The position numbers and the translations under genes were made by a program. A stretch of DNA of 64,000 nucleotides from Alistipes sp. (GTDB lineage Bacteria > Bacteroidota > Bacteroidia > Bacteroidales > Rikenellaceae), in contig JAFZHB010000015.1 in NCBI GenBank assembly GCA_017555105.1, positions 110,973-174,972 of the forward strand, in the 5' to 3' direction. The notes under the pieces were generated by a model. The model was given only the letters and a program-made list of their open reading frames with translations, was not told where the DNA came from and searched no databases. This document shows, piece by piece, positions 57,601 through 64,000 of the stretch; within the stretch, counting starts at the first letter, position 1; each line of letters begins with the position of its first letter.

Positions 57601-57899
57601 CGCTGCCACCAATTCTCGGTCAACTGATCCGAGTCGCCCTGGAAGGGAACGCCTCGCTTATCGTCGCTCGAACGGATCGTCACGAGGTAAGCACCACCCA
57701 GCCCGACATCGGCCATCGACTGCAAGTCGGCACGCACCCCCTCATCGGAGATGGCGCCATACATCCAATACCAAAGCGTCCAGGGACGCGCATCGCCCGT
57801 CGGTGTGCGAAATTGCTCATCGAGCTGTTGTGCCACGGCGGGCGAAAGGATCGCCAGCGCGAGGAGTAAAACGGTGATTCGTAGCGTAGAAAATCTCAT
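54645..57899 (-). CDS. GH106-family alpha-L-rhamnosidase
   Basis: Exported 1084-residue enzyme with signal peptide MRFSTLRITVLLLALAILSPAVAQ. The start of the mature protein, RPWTLWYWMYGAISDEGVRADLQSMADVGLGGAYLV, is the characteristic GH106 opening, followed by GLQLGVHICDGFALAGGPWI and EGFTEVRGVWDETPAMLKPLLDR, and a C-terminal galactose-binding-type beta domain (YELRYHSGTVEYRTSFNY ... LIEVSNTWANALLG). GH106 enzymes remove terminal L-rhamnose from pectic rhamnogalacturonans and other rhamnosides. First gene of the GH106-SASA-GH95-like-GH2 operon. Confidence 0.9.
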   Translation of the reverse strand: MRFSTLRITVLLLALAILSPAVAQQLDEQFRTPTGDARPWTLWYWMYGAISDEGVRADLQSMADVGLGGAYLVTIRSSDDKRGVPFQGDSDQLTENWWQRVQTAFNEADRLGLQLGVHICDGFALAGGPWISPAESMQKVVTSEQVVEGGKPFSLELAKPAHLENYYEDIALVAMPMKGVFELPKPTLSVRNTVEPQTEKQRAVLNPTGGVSSGAACEITCTFPEEVTLHNVEIVLGGNNYQAHRLVMSVRTPEGDYQLVKAFEPARHGWQNTDFDSTHAIPPTTGREFRFAWTPDGSEPGSEDLDAAKWKANLKIKEIRFRGTPRIHQWEGKAGYVWRVARETTAQEVATEDCVQLDEVIDLTQALQGDCLTAELPAGSWRLVRIGHTTTGHTNATGGAGRGLECDKFSREAVGKQIDNWFGKIYRTIDPEVAKRVLKILYVDSWECGSQNWSSNFAAEFQARRGYDLMPWLPLFAGIPMVSAEESERVLRDVRETIAELVHDVFFDVLAEKADLYECRFTAESVAPTMVSDGMYHYDKVDLPMGEFWLNSPTHDKPNDMMDAISGGRVYGKRIISAEGFTEVRGVWDETPAMLKPLLDRNYALGLNRLVYHVYAHNPWMDRRPGMTLDGIGLYFQRDNTWFKHGGKALSEYAARCQALLQYGVPVVDLAVFTGEEMPRRSILPDRLVPSLPGLFGAERVERERVRLANEGQPLRTRPVGVSHSANMADPEQWVNPLRGYAYDSFNRDALLRLAEVKDGRMVLPGGASYKVFVVPAPHPMNPMGHMSAEVRAKIEELKAGGVIIPEIPYVEEDFAAYGLERDVIVAEEVAWTHRRSEEDDTDIYFIANQRAERRTIDLSLRVAGRVPELWNPLTGEVADAAVWSVEQGRTQLTLELEANGSLFVVFRRAGEAPQVVAQHAEARIEPLKTEPWWISFDLGVQGKRTERSEELFDWSQKAHYELRYHSGTVEYRTSFNYKPRKGERVILRLGRVCDVAAVTLNGKACGVAWTEPYEVDLTDALQKGENKLLIEVSNTWANALLGAEQGKAPFRGIWTNAPYRRKEQTLLPAGLLGPLELEITQPK

Positions 57900-57936
57900 G
57901 GTTCGGGTCTAAATTCGGTATAGTATACTCAACATA

Positions 57937-57967
57937 CAAAGATATGCAAACGAAATGAAAAATCAAA
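57937..57967 (-). promoter_or_regulatory. Promoter for the GH106 operon
   Basis: Minus strand: TTTG (57964-57967), 19-nt spacer and TATCTTTG (57937-57944). Around the expected start site lies an 11-bp palindrome GTATA-N-TATAC (57918-57928) that could be an operator. Confidence 0.72.
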
Positions 57968-58002
57968 GGCCCAAAGCGACGAAACGGCAAAATTCAAGGG
58001 CG

Positions 58003-58037
58003 AAAAAAGCGGGGTGCATCCCGTAGGAGCACCCCGC
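58003..58037 (-). terminator. Terminator of the aldolase-SSS-fucI operon
   Basis: On the minus strand GCGGGGTGC and GCACCCCGC form a 9-bp GC-rich stem followed by six T residues. Confidence 0.9.
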
Positions 58038-58070
58038 CCAAAGTCGCATTCAAAATCTGCAAGCGCAGAA

Positions 58071-58105
58071 CTTCAATTTTGAATTTTGAATTCTAAATTT
58101 TGATT
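58071..58105 (-). repeat. Heptamer tandem repeat, copy 3
   Basis: Read on the minus strand the 7-mers are AATCAAA, ATTTAGA, ATTCAAA, ATTCAAA, ATTGAAG, beginning at the first base after the fucI stop codon. Confidence 0.9.
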
Positions 58106-59878
58106 TTACTTGTAGATAGGACCATAGTTCTGGCAAGCACGGTAGTCGGCACCCTCCGGATCCATGCCGTGAGCAGCCCACGACGAGGGACGGAAGATCT
58201 TCTCCTCCTCCACATTGTGCATGCAAACGGGGATGCGCAGCATCGAGCAGAGCGTAATGAGCTCAGCACCGATGTGACCATAGCTCACAGCACCGTGGTT
58301 TGCACCCCAATTGTTCATCACCGAATATACATCCTTAAAGTAGCCCTTGCCCGTCAGGCGCGGAGCAAACCAGGTGGTCGGCCAGGTGCGGTCCGTACGG
58401 TTGTTGATCACCTCGAAGATGTGCGGATCGGTGTTCACAGCCCAACCCTCGGCCAGCTGCAGCACGGGACCTACACCCTTCACCAGGTTCAGACGGCACA
58501 TCGTCATCGGCATCTCACCACGCGTGAGGAAGTGCGACGAGTAACCGCCACCACGGAAGTAACCACGATCGGCCGGATACCAGGTGGTAGCCGCCAAGCA
58601 CTTGTTCTGCTCCTCCTCGGTGATCTCCCAGAAGGGCTTCATCGTCGGGTTACCCTCGGCATCCGACTGCTGACCCGTAGCATCGAGCGTACATGCACCC
58701 GAGTTGATCAGGTGGATGATACCACCGGCAGCCTTACCCTCGAGCTTCATGCCCGATACGCGCTCAACAGCCTCAGGCGACCAGTAGGTACGCACATCGG
58801 CAAACATCTGCGAGCGGTTCGTCAGAAGTTTCATGAGCAACATCGAAACACCATTCAGCGTATCGTTCTCGGTAGCCAGCACGATCGGCTCGCGCAGGCC
58901 GTTCCAGTCGTACGAGGTGTTGAGCATCGCCTCAGCAAAGTCACCATTGGGCTTCCAGTCCGTCCACTGACGCTGACCCTGGAAACCACCCACGATGGCG
59001 TTGTGACCGCAGCCCTCCTCCTCGAAGCCCATCTCAGCGAGCTTCTCGTTACCGATCATCAGGTCGCGCATGATGAGCATCATCTTCACGACAAACTCCC
59101 AGTTCTGATCCTTCTCCTCGCGGCTGTAGACCAGATCCTCACGATTCCAATCCTTGCCCTCGTTCGGCTTGCAGTACTGCTCTACCCACGCCATAGCCTT
59201 CTCAAATTCGGCCTGGTCGTAGATACCCTGCTCCATACGACGCAGGATCTCCGTCTCGTCTACATACTCGTTGCGCATACCGAGGTACTCCTGGAAGAAG
59301 TCCGGATCGCAGGTCGAGCCGGCAATACCCATCGACACAGCACCGATCGAGAGGTACGACTTGCCCTTCATCTGCATCACAGCCAACGCTGCACGACCGA
59401 ACAAGAGGAGCTTCTCCTGCACATCGGCCGGAATCGACATATCCTCTACATCCTGCACATCGTGGCCATAGATACCGAATGCGGGCAGACCTTTCTGCGA
59501 GTGGGCAGCCAACGCAGCAGCCAGGTACACAGCACCCGGGCGCTCCGTACCGTTGAAGCCCCAGATAGCCTTCGGCATCAGCGGATCCATATCGATCGTC
59601 TCCGTACCATAGCACCAGCAGGGGGTTACCGACAACACTGCACCTACATTGTTATCGCGGAACTTATCAGCGCAGGCAGCAGCCTCAGCCACGCCACCGA
59701 TCGTCGTGTCGGCAATCACGCACTGAACAGGCGTACCATCCGAGTAGCGCAAGTGCTCCTCATAGAACTTAGCCACCGACTCGGCCATACCCATCGTCTT
59801 AGCCTCCAGCGACTCGCGCACACCGCGACGACGACCGTCGATCACGGGGCGAATACCAATTTTCGGATAATTTTTCAT
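58106..59878 (-). CDS. fucI: L-fucose isomerase
   Basis: Mn-dependent ketol isomerase converting L-fucose to L-fuculose (and D-arabinose to D-ribulose). The 590-residue length and the whole sequence follow Fuc[22 protein letters not shown] at the start, metal/catalytic Glu in [10 protein letters not shown] (near 334), Asp in [18 protein letters not shown] (near 358) and the His in [19 protein letters not shown] (near 535). Cytosolic. Third gene of the DapA-like-SSS-fucI operon. No fuculose kinase or aldolase is adjacent. Confidence 0.96.
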   Translation of the reverse strand: MKNYPKIGIRPVIDGRRRGVRESLEAKTMGMAESVAKFYEEHLRYSDGTPVQCVIADTTIGGVAEAAACADKFRDNNVGAVLSVTPCWCYGTETIDMDPLMPKAIWGFNGTERPGAVYLAAALAAHSQKGLPAFGIYGHDVQDVEDMSIPADVQEKLLLFGRAALAVMQMKGKSYLSIGAVSMGIAGSTCDPDFFQEYLGMRNEYVDETEILRRMEQGIYDQAEFEKAMAWVEQYCKPNEGKDWNREDLVYSREEKDQNWEFVVKMMLIMRDLMIGNEKLAEMGFEEEGCGHNAIVGGFQGQRQWTDWKPNGDFAEAMLNTSYDWNGLREPIVLATENDTLNGVSMLLMKLLTNRSQMFADVRTYWSPEAVERVSGMKLEGKAAGGIIHLINSGACTLDATGQQSDAEGNPTMKPFWEITEEEQNKCLAATTWYPADRGYFRGGGYSSHFLTRGEMPMTMCRLNLVKGVGPVLQLAEGWAVNTDPHIFEVINNRTDRTWPTTWFAPRLTGKGYFKDVYSVMNNWGANHGAVSYGHIGAELITLCSMLRIPVCMHNVEEEKIFRPSSWAAHGMDPEGADYRACQNYGPIYK

Positions 59879-59911
59879 GGTTTTTCTCTCTTTATAGTTT
59901 TAGTTGTTAGC

Positions 59912-61387
59912 CTATTTCTTGTTAAAAAGTTTAGTCAGCACGAAGCCCACCAGGAAGATAGCCGTCGTACCAAAGACAATCGTCAGATAGGTGTGCAGCG
60001 GCGAGTGGAACTCGTAGAAGGGCGAGCCCTCGTTGATCAGCGGCGAGAGGCTCATCCACGCAATCACCAGCAGACCCACGATGACGGCAGCCACCGAGTG
60101 CGACTGCTTGACCTTGTGGCAGACAAGCGAGAGGAGGAAGAGACCCAGCATACCACCACTGAAGATCGAAGCGAGCTTCCACCAAGCATCGAGCACACCG
60201 TCGATATGCATCATCATCAGACCCATCACAATACCCAGGCCACCCACCACAAACGAGGCAAGGTAGAGGACATTCATATTCTTCTTCTCGCTCATCTCCT
60301 GCTTCGAGAAGCGCTTCACGAAGTCCGTCAGCACGATCGTCGCCGAGGAGTTGATACTCGTTGCGATCGTCGACATACCGGCCGAGAAGAGCGAAGCGAT
60401 CACCAGACCCGTCAGACCGGTCGGCAGACCATGCACAATGAACCACGGGAAGACCTTATCCGAGGCCGTACCCGCAGGCAGCAGCTCGGGCTGCGCCGTG
60501 TAGTAGGCGAAGAGCGCCGTGCCGATGTAGACGAAGACGAGCGACACGGGGATGTAGAGCAACGAACCAAACAGGGTTGATTTCACCGCCTCGGCCGTCG
60601 ACTTCGTGGTCATATAGCGCTGCACATAGTTCTGGTCGATGCCGTAGTTCTGCATATTGGTAAACAGACCATAGATGAGCACCACCCAGAAGGTCGGCTC
60701 GGCCAGGCTTGCACCAAAGCTACCCAGCGAGAACTTCCCGCTCGCCGAGGCGATCTGGAAGAGTTGCGAGGGGCCCTCGGGCATCGTAAAGGTGAGCAGC
60801 GCAGCACAAGCCACCGCACCCACGATCAGGATGATACCCTGAATAGCATCGGTCCACACCACCGCCGCAATACCACCCAAGAGCGTGTAAACCAGCGTAA
60901 TGACTCCCGTCCAGATAATGATCGACTGAATATCCCAGCCAAACATCGTATTGATCGGCAGCGCCAGGAGCAGCAGGATCGAACCCACGCGCGCCAGCTG
61001 CGTCAAGAGGTAGCAGATCGCCACATAGCAACGAGCCCAGTAACCAAACTTCTGCTCCAGGTAGTGGTAGGCCGAGACACTGTTCACATTGCGGTAGAGC
61101 GGAATGAAGATCTTGGCCGCCAGCCAGGTCGCAATCGGGATCGAGAGTGAGAAGACAAACGGATTCCAGTTACCGGCAAAGGCCTGTCCGGGCAGACCGA
61201 GGAAGGAGATCGAGGAGACGAAGGTGGCGAAGATCGACATACCCACCACCCAGGTCGGCAGCGATCCCTCAGCCTTCGTAAAGGCAGCCGCACCCTTGCT
61301 CGAACGGAAGTAGAACGAGCACCCGAAGAGGGCTACACCTCCCACGAAGATAAAGAAGACAATGTAATCGAGAAGCGTCAGTTCCAT
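59912..61387 (-). CDS. Sodium:solute symporter (SSS family)
   Basis: Inner-membrane Na-coupled transporter of 491 residues with about 13 hydrophobic segments. Family features: SIFATFVSSISFLGLPGQAFAGNW (helix 2, Na-site region), VNSVSAYHYLEQKFG, GGIAAVVWTDAIQGIILIVGA, and NYGIDQNYVQRYMTTKS. SSS members import sugars, sialic acid, amino acids or carboxylates. Position between fucI and an aldolase gene suggests a sugar or sugar acid; the exact one is unknown. Confidence 0.9.
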   Translation of the reverse strand: MELTLLDYIVFFIFVGGVALFGCSFYFRSSKGAAAFTKAEGSLPTWVVGMSIFATFVSSISFLGLPGQAFAGNWNPFVFSLSIPIATWLAAKIFIPLYRNVNSVSAYHYLEQKFGYWARCYVAICYLLTQLARVGSILLLLALPINTMFGWDIQSIIIWTGVITLVYTLLGGIAAVVWTDAIQGIILIVGAVACAALLTFTMPEGPSQLFQIASASGKFSLGSFGASLAEPTFWVVLIYGLFTNMQNYGIDQNYVQRYMTTKSTAEAVKSTLFGSLLYIPVSLVFVYIGTALFAYYTAQPELLPAGTASDKVFPWFIVHGLPTGLTGLVIASLFSAGMSTIATSINSSATIVLTDFVKRFSKQEMSEKKNMNVLYLASFVVGGLGIVMGLMMMHIDGVLDAWWKLASIFSGGMLGLFLLSLVCHKVKQSHSVAAVIVGLLVIAWMSLSPLINEGSPFYEFHSPLHTYLTIVFGTTAIFLVGFVLTKLFNKK

Positions 61388-61420
61388 TTAGTCCAATTTT
61401 CAGGATTCAACAAGCGAACA

Positions 61421-62320
61421 TTACGCCTTCAGCGCCTCCAATGCCTGACGCACCTTCTCACGCTCCTCTGCACGGAACTTGCGGTAGGGATACGAGAGGT
61501 AGTCGTCGCAGATGCCAAGCAGCGAGAGGGCGCACTTTACACCCTTCAGGTAGCTCGAACCATACTTACCCACCGTGTAGATCGAGGTCGAGATCTGCAT
61601 AATGCGACGCTGCAGCTCGCGCACACGCTTGATGTCGCAACGCTCGGCAGCCTCGAACATCTCCACATAGAGCTCAGGGAACATATTCGCACCGCCGTTC
61701 ACGCCACCATCGGCGCCCATCAGCACGCACTCACCGGTCAGCTCCTCCGGGCCCACATAGAGCGAGAAGTCCTCACGGTCGCCCAAGAGGTAGATCAGCG
61801 TCTCAAAGTAGTTCATATTGGCCGACGAATCCTTCAGACCCACAATATTGGGGTGATCTGCCAACACAGCCACGGTCTTGGCCTCGAGGAACACCTTCAC
61901 ATGCGAAGGCATGTTGTAGAGGTAGAGTGGCAGGCAGAGTGCATCGGCCAGAGCCGTATAGTACTCGATCAACTCCTGCTGCGAAGCGGCAAAGTAGTAG
62001 GGAGCAGCAGCCACCACACCCACAGCACCACACGCCTTGGCGTGCTCGGCCAAACGCACGCTCTCGTCGAGCGAAGTATCGGTCACACCCACCAGAACAG
62101 GCACGCGACCGGCCACCTGCTTGAGCACCAGCTCAACAAACTCGTAGCGCAGGTTGTAGGTCAGACTCTGCGCCTCACCCGTCGTACCCAGAATAAAGAG
62201 GGCGTGTACGCCACCCTTCAGCATGTGCTCGATCAGGCGTACTGCGCCCTCACGGTCCAACTCATCGTTACCCTTCAACGGGGTGATCATCGGAGGAATA
62301 ATGCCTCGTAACTTTTTCAT
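61421..62320 (-). CDS. DapA/NanA-family class I aldolase
   Basis: A 299-residue TIM-barrel aldolase/lyase using pyruvate Schiff-base chemistry. Lys163 in VGLKDSS is the Schiff-base residue, Tyr135 in LYLYNMP the catalytic tyrosine, and GTTGE (45-49) the carboxylate-binding loop. Pathway members include dihydrodipicolinate synthase, N-acetylneuraminate lyase and 2-keto-3-deoxy sugar acid aldolases; the co-transcription with fucI and an SSS symporter favours a sugar-acid or sialate-type substrate over lysine synthesis. First gene of the operon. Confidence 0.88.
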   Translation of the reverse strand: MKKLRGIIPPMITPLKGNDELDREGAVRLIEHMLKGGVHALFILGTTGEAQSLTYNLRYEFVELVLKQVAGRVPVLVGVTDTSLDESVRLAEHAKACGAVGVVAAAPYYFAASQQELIEYYTALADALCLPLYLYNMPSHVKVFLEAKTVAVLADHPNIVGLKDSSANMNYFETLIYLLGDREDFSLYVGPEELTGECVLMGADGGVNGGANMFPELYVEMFEAAERCDIKRVRELQRRIMQISTSIYTVGKYGSSYLKGVKCALSLLGICDDYLSYPYRKFRAEEREKVRQALEALKA

Positions 62321-62382
62321 AGTGCTGATTAGTTTTTATTTTTTAGTTGTTTCAATTGCCTTGTTAGCCATTTTAAGCCAAA

Positions 62383-62390
62383 CAAAGATA
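62383..62390 (-). promoter_or_regulatory. Probable -7 element of the aldolase operon
   Basis: TATCTTTG on the minus strand, about 62 nt before the aldolase start; no clear TTG at the right distance upstream. Confidence 0.5.
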
Positions 62391-62453
62391 TAAAAATTTG
62401 TTGAATTCTCATATAAAATTCACTTTCTCTCCCACCTTTTGTCAATATTTTCG

Positions 62454-62461
62454 TATCTTTG
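62454..62461 (+). promoter_or_regulatory. Probable -7 element of the GH28 gene
   Basis: TATCTTTG, 29 nt before the GH28 start; a TTTTG lies only 12 nt upstream, so the -33 partner is doubtful. Confidence 0.5.
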
Positions 62462-62490
62462 GTCAAATTTCCAACTCAAAACCATTTTTT

Positions 62491-63894
62491 ATGAAAATCA
62501 AACACCTCATTTTGCCGCTGATCGCGGTGGCTGTAGCCGCCTGCACGGCTCCTTCGCAGAGCGAATTGGCCTGGAAGAAACTCTACCCCGAGATCGAGTC
62601 GAAGATCATTGCTCCGACCTTCCCCGAGAAGAACTTCGACATCCGCGACTTTGGCGCTAAACCCGAGGTTGCTTCGCACGATGCAATCAACGCAGCCATC
62701 GACCAGTGTTCGGCCGAGGGTGGTGGCCATGTGATCGTACCCGCAGGTACCTGGCTCACGGGCGCACTCTGCCTCAAGTCGAATGTCGATCTGCACCTCG
62801 AGGAGGGCGCTACGCTGCTCTTCTCGGACAACCTGGATCACTACCCGCTCGTACGCACCCGCTGGGAGGGTATGGACTGCATCAACTACTCGCCGATGAT
62901 CTACGCCTTCCAGCAGGAGAACATTGCTGTAACGGGTCTTGGTACGCTCGACGGTGGTGCTTCACTCCAGAACTGGTGGTCGATGGTATGGAATGTAGAG
63001 ACGAATTGGGAGAAGGAGCGTCGCAACTCACAACGCTATGGCCGTCCCCTGCTGCAGGAGTGGATGGACGCCAAGAAGCCGATCGAGGAGCGCGTGATGG
63101 GTCACGGCTATGGTATGCGTCCGCAGCTGGTAAGCCCCTTCGAGTGTAAGAACATCCTCATCGAGGGCGTTACGATGATCCGCTCGCCCTTCTGGAACCT
63201 GCATCCCGTATTCTGCGAGAACATCACCGTACGCGATGTGAAGTTCAACAACGATGGCCCGAACGGCGACGGTTGCGACCCCGAGTCGTGCAACTATGTG
63301 CTGATCGAGGATTGCTACTTCAACACGGGTGATGACTGCATCGCCATCAAGTCGGGTCGCGACGGTGACGCTCGCGCATTCGAGATCCCGAGCCAGAACA
63401 TGATCGTCCGCAACTGCGAGATGAAGAACGGCCACGGTGGTGTGGTTGTCGGCAGTGAGATCGGTGCTGGTTACAAGAACCTCTTCGTAGAGAACTGCGA
63501 TATGGATTCGCCCGAGCTGGATCGCGCTATCCGCATCAAGACGAATGCCCGCCGCGGTGGTGTCATCGAGCACATCTATGTACGCAATGTAACGGTTGGC
63601 GAGTGCAAGGAGGCGGTGCTGAAGATCAACCTGATCTACGACCAGAAGAGCGTAGGCGACGCTACGGACTACCCCGTTGTACAGGATGTCTACCTGGAGA
63701 ATGTTACGAGCCAGAAGAGCCGCTATGGTGTCTGCGTAACCGCGCTGGAGAATGTCAACAACATCCACAACATCTATGTCAAGAACTGCGAGTTCAACAA
63801 CCTGAAGCAGGAGGAGTCGATCAAGGGTCTGTGCGATCCGATCAACTACGAGCAGGTGGCCATGAACATCGCCGCTGTGGAGTCGGTGGAGTAA
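62491..63894 (+). CDS. GH28-family polygalacturonase, lipoprotein
   Basis: Hydrolyses alpha-1,4-galacturonosyl or rhamnogalacturonan linkages. The ATG at 62491 gives a lipoprotein signal with lipobox VAAC, so the enzyme is surface- or periplasm-anchored; the longer frame to 62398 is discarded because it covers the promoter. The 467-residue beta-helix shows all GH28 motifs: NGDGCDPESC (near 255), TGDDCIAIKSG with the catalytic Asp pair (near 279), NGHGGVVVGSE with the conserved His (near 314) and RIKT (near 348). It is the only rightward gene of the pectin region, divergent from the aldolase operon. Confidence 0.94.
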   Translation: MKIKHLILPLIAVAVAACTAPSQSELAWKKLYPEIESKIIAPTFPEKNFDIRDFGAKPEVASHDAINAAIDQCSAEGGGHVIVPAGTWLTGALCLKSNVDLHLEEGATLLFSDNLDHYPLVRTRWEGMDCINYSPMIYAFQQENIAVTGLGTLDGGASLQNWWSMVWNVETNWEKERRNSQRYGRPLLQEWMDAKKPIEERVMGHGYGMRPQLVSPFECKNILIEGVTMIRSPFWNLHPVFCENITVRDVKFNNDGPNGDGCDPESCNYVLIEDCYFNTGDDCIAIKSGRDGDARAFEIPSQNMIVRNCEMKNGHGGVVVGSEIGAGYKNLFVENCDMDSPELDRAIRIKTNARRGGVIEHIYVRNVTVGECKEAVLKINLIYDQKSVGDATDYPVVQDVYLENVTSQKSRYGVCVTALENVNNIHNIYVKNCEFNNLKQEESIKGLCDPINYEQVAMNIAAVESVE

Positions 63895-64000
63895 TCTCGC
63901 CTCATGCACACAAAAAAAGAACCTACCGGCCGGTAGGTTCTTTTTTTGTGTGCATGAGGCGAGATTACTCCACCGACTCCACAGCGGCGATGTTCATGGC
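63859..64000. repeat. Perfect 142-bp palindrome reaching the window end
   Basis: Bases 63930-64000 are the exact reverse complement of 63859-63929. The left arm holds the last 36 bases of the GH28 gene plus its terminator half; the right arm repeats these in reverse, so it would read as the 3' end of an identical gene on the minus strand. The palindrome may extend beyond the window. Confidence 0.97.
63912..63947. terminator. Symmetric terminator after GH28
   Basis: A7-GAACCTACC, a GGCC loop, then GGTAGGTTC-T7 make a bidirectional terminator whose sequence is a perfect palindrome; it forms the centre of the larger palindrome 63859-64000. Confidence 0.85.

Overview
The window looks like a chromosomal segment of a Bacteroidetes bacterium, order Bacteroidales. 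The GC-rich composition and gene set fit Rikenellaceae such as Alistipes best, but that genus guess is inference. The sequence evidence is: many promoters of the Bacteroidetes type (TTTG or TTG, 19-20 nt, TAnnTTTG); the Bacteroidetes MurF-Alr fusion; a TonB receptor with a carboxypeptidase-regulatory-like N-terminus; a two-domain LptD-like protein; and large clusters of secreted polysaccharide-degrading enzymes. No insertion sequence, prophage or CRISPR array was seen, and the only RNA gene found is one tRNA-His.

Left third (1-19.5 kb), housekeeping. It holds the 3' end of ruvC, a leftward bamD-rpoZ-coaBC-recN operon, greA, a TonB-dependent receptor, tRNA-His, groES-groEL, a PepSY-like periplasmic protein and ferritin. 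A leftward lipid/envelope group follows (DUF177, rpmF, plsX, GT90 glycosyltransferase, SDR), then a small unknown gene and gapA.

Middle (17-35 kb). Twelve leftward genes are packed with gaps mostly below 55 nt: amidase, MlaD-like, mutS2, murF-alr, a COG0313 methyltransferase, grpE, dnaJ, an unknown membrane protein, mutL, rhomboid protease, a membrane endonuclease/exonuclease/phosphatase-fold protein and a YhcH-family protein. Rightward lptD is divergent from this block.

Right half (34.8-64 kb), accessory metabolism. A deoxysugar module (corrinoid-type methyltransferase homologue, rhaM, fucP) is followed by a polyamine ABC importer operon with its own outer-membrane channel gene. Then come about 20 kb of pectin/rhamnogalacturonan-type enzymes: a DUF6298-like two-domain protein, PL1 lyase, GH2, a GH95-like protein, a SASA esterase, GH106 rhamnosidase and GH28, plus a fucI, SSS symporter and DapA-family aldolase operon. 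The enzymes would release rhamnose, fucose-type sugars and uronides, which the isomerase, mutarotase, permease and symporter would then take up and process. No SusC/SusD pair or hybrid two-component regulator is in the window.

The most striking non-gene signals are a heptamer (ATTCAAA) tandem repeat in three intergenic gaps of the sugar regions, and a perfect 142-bp palindrome running to the last base of the window. The palindrome may be an assembly fold-back.
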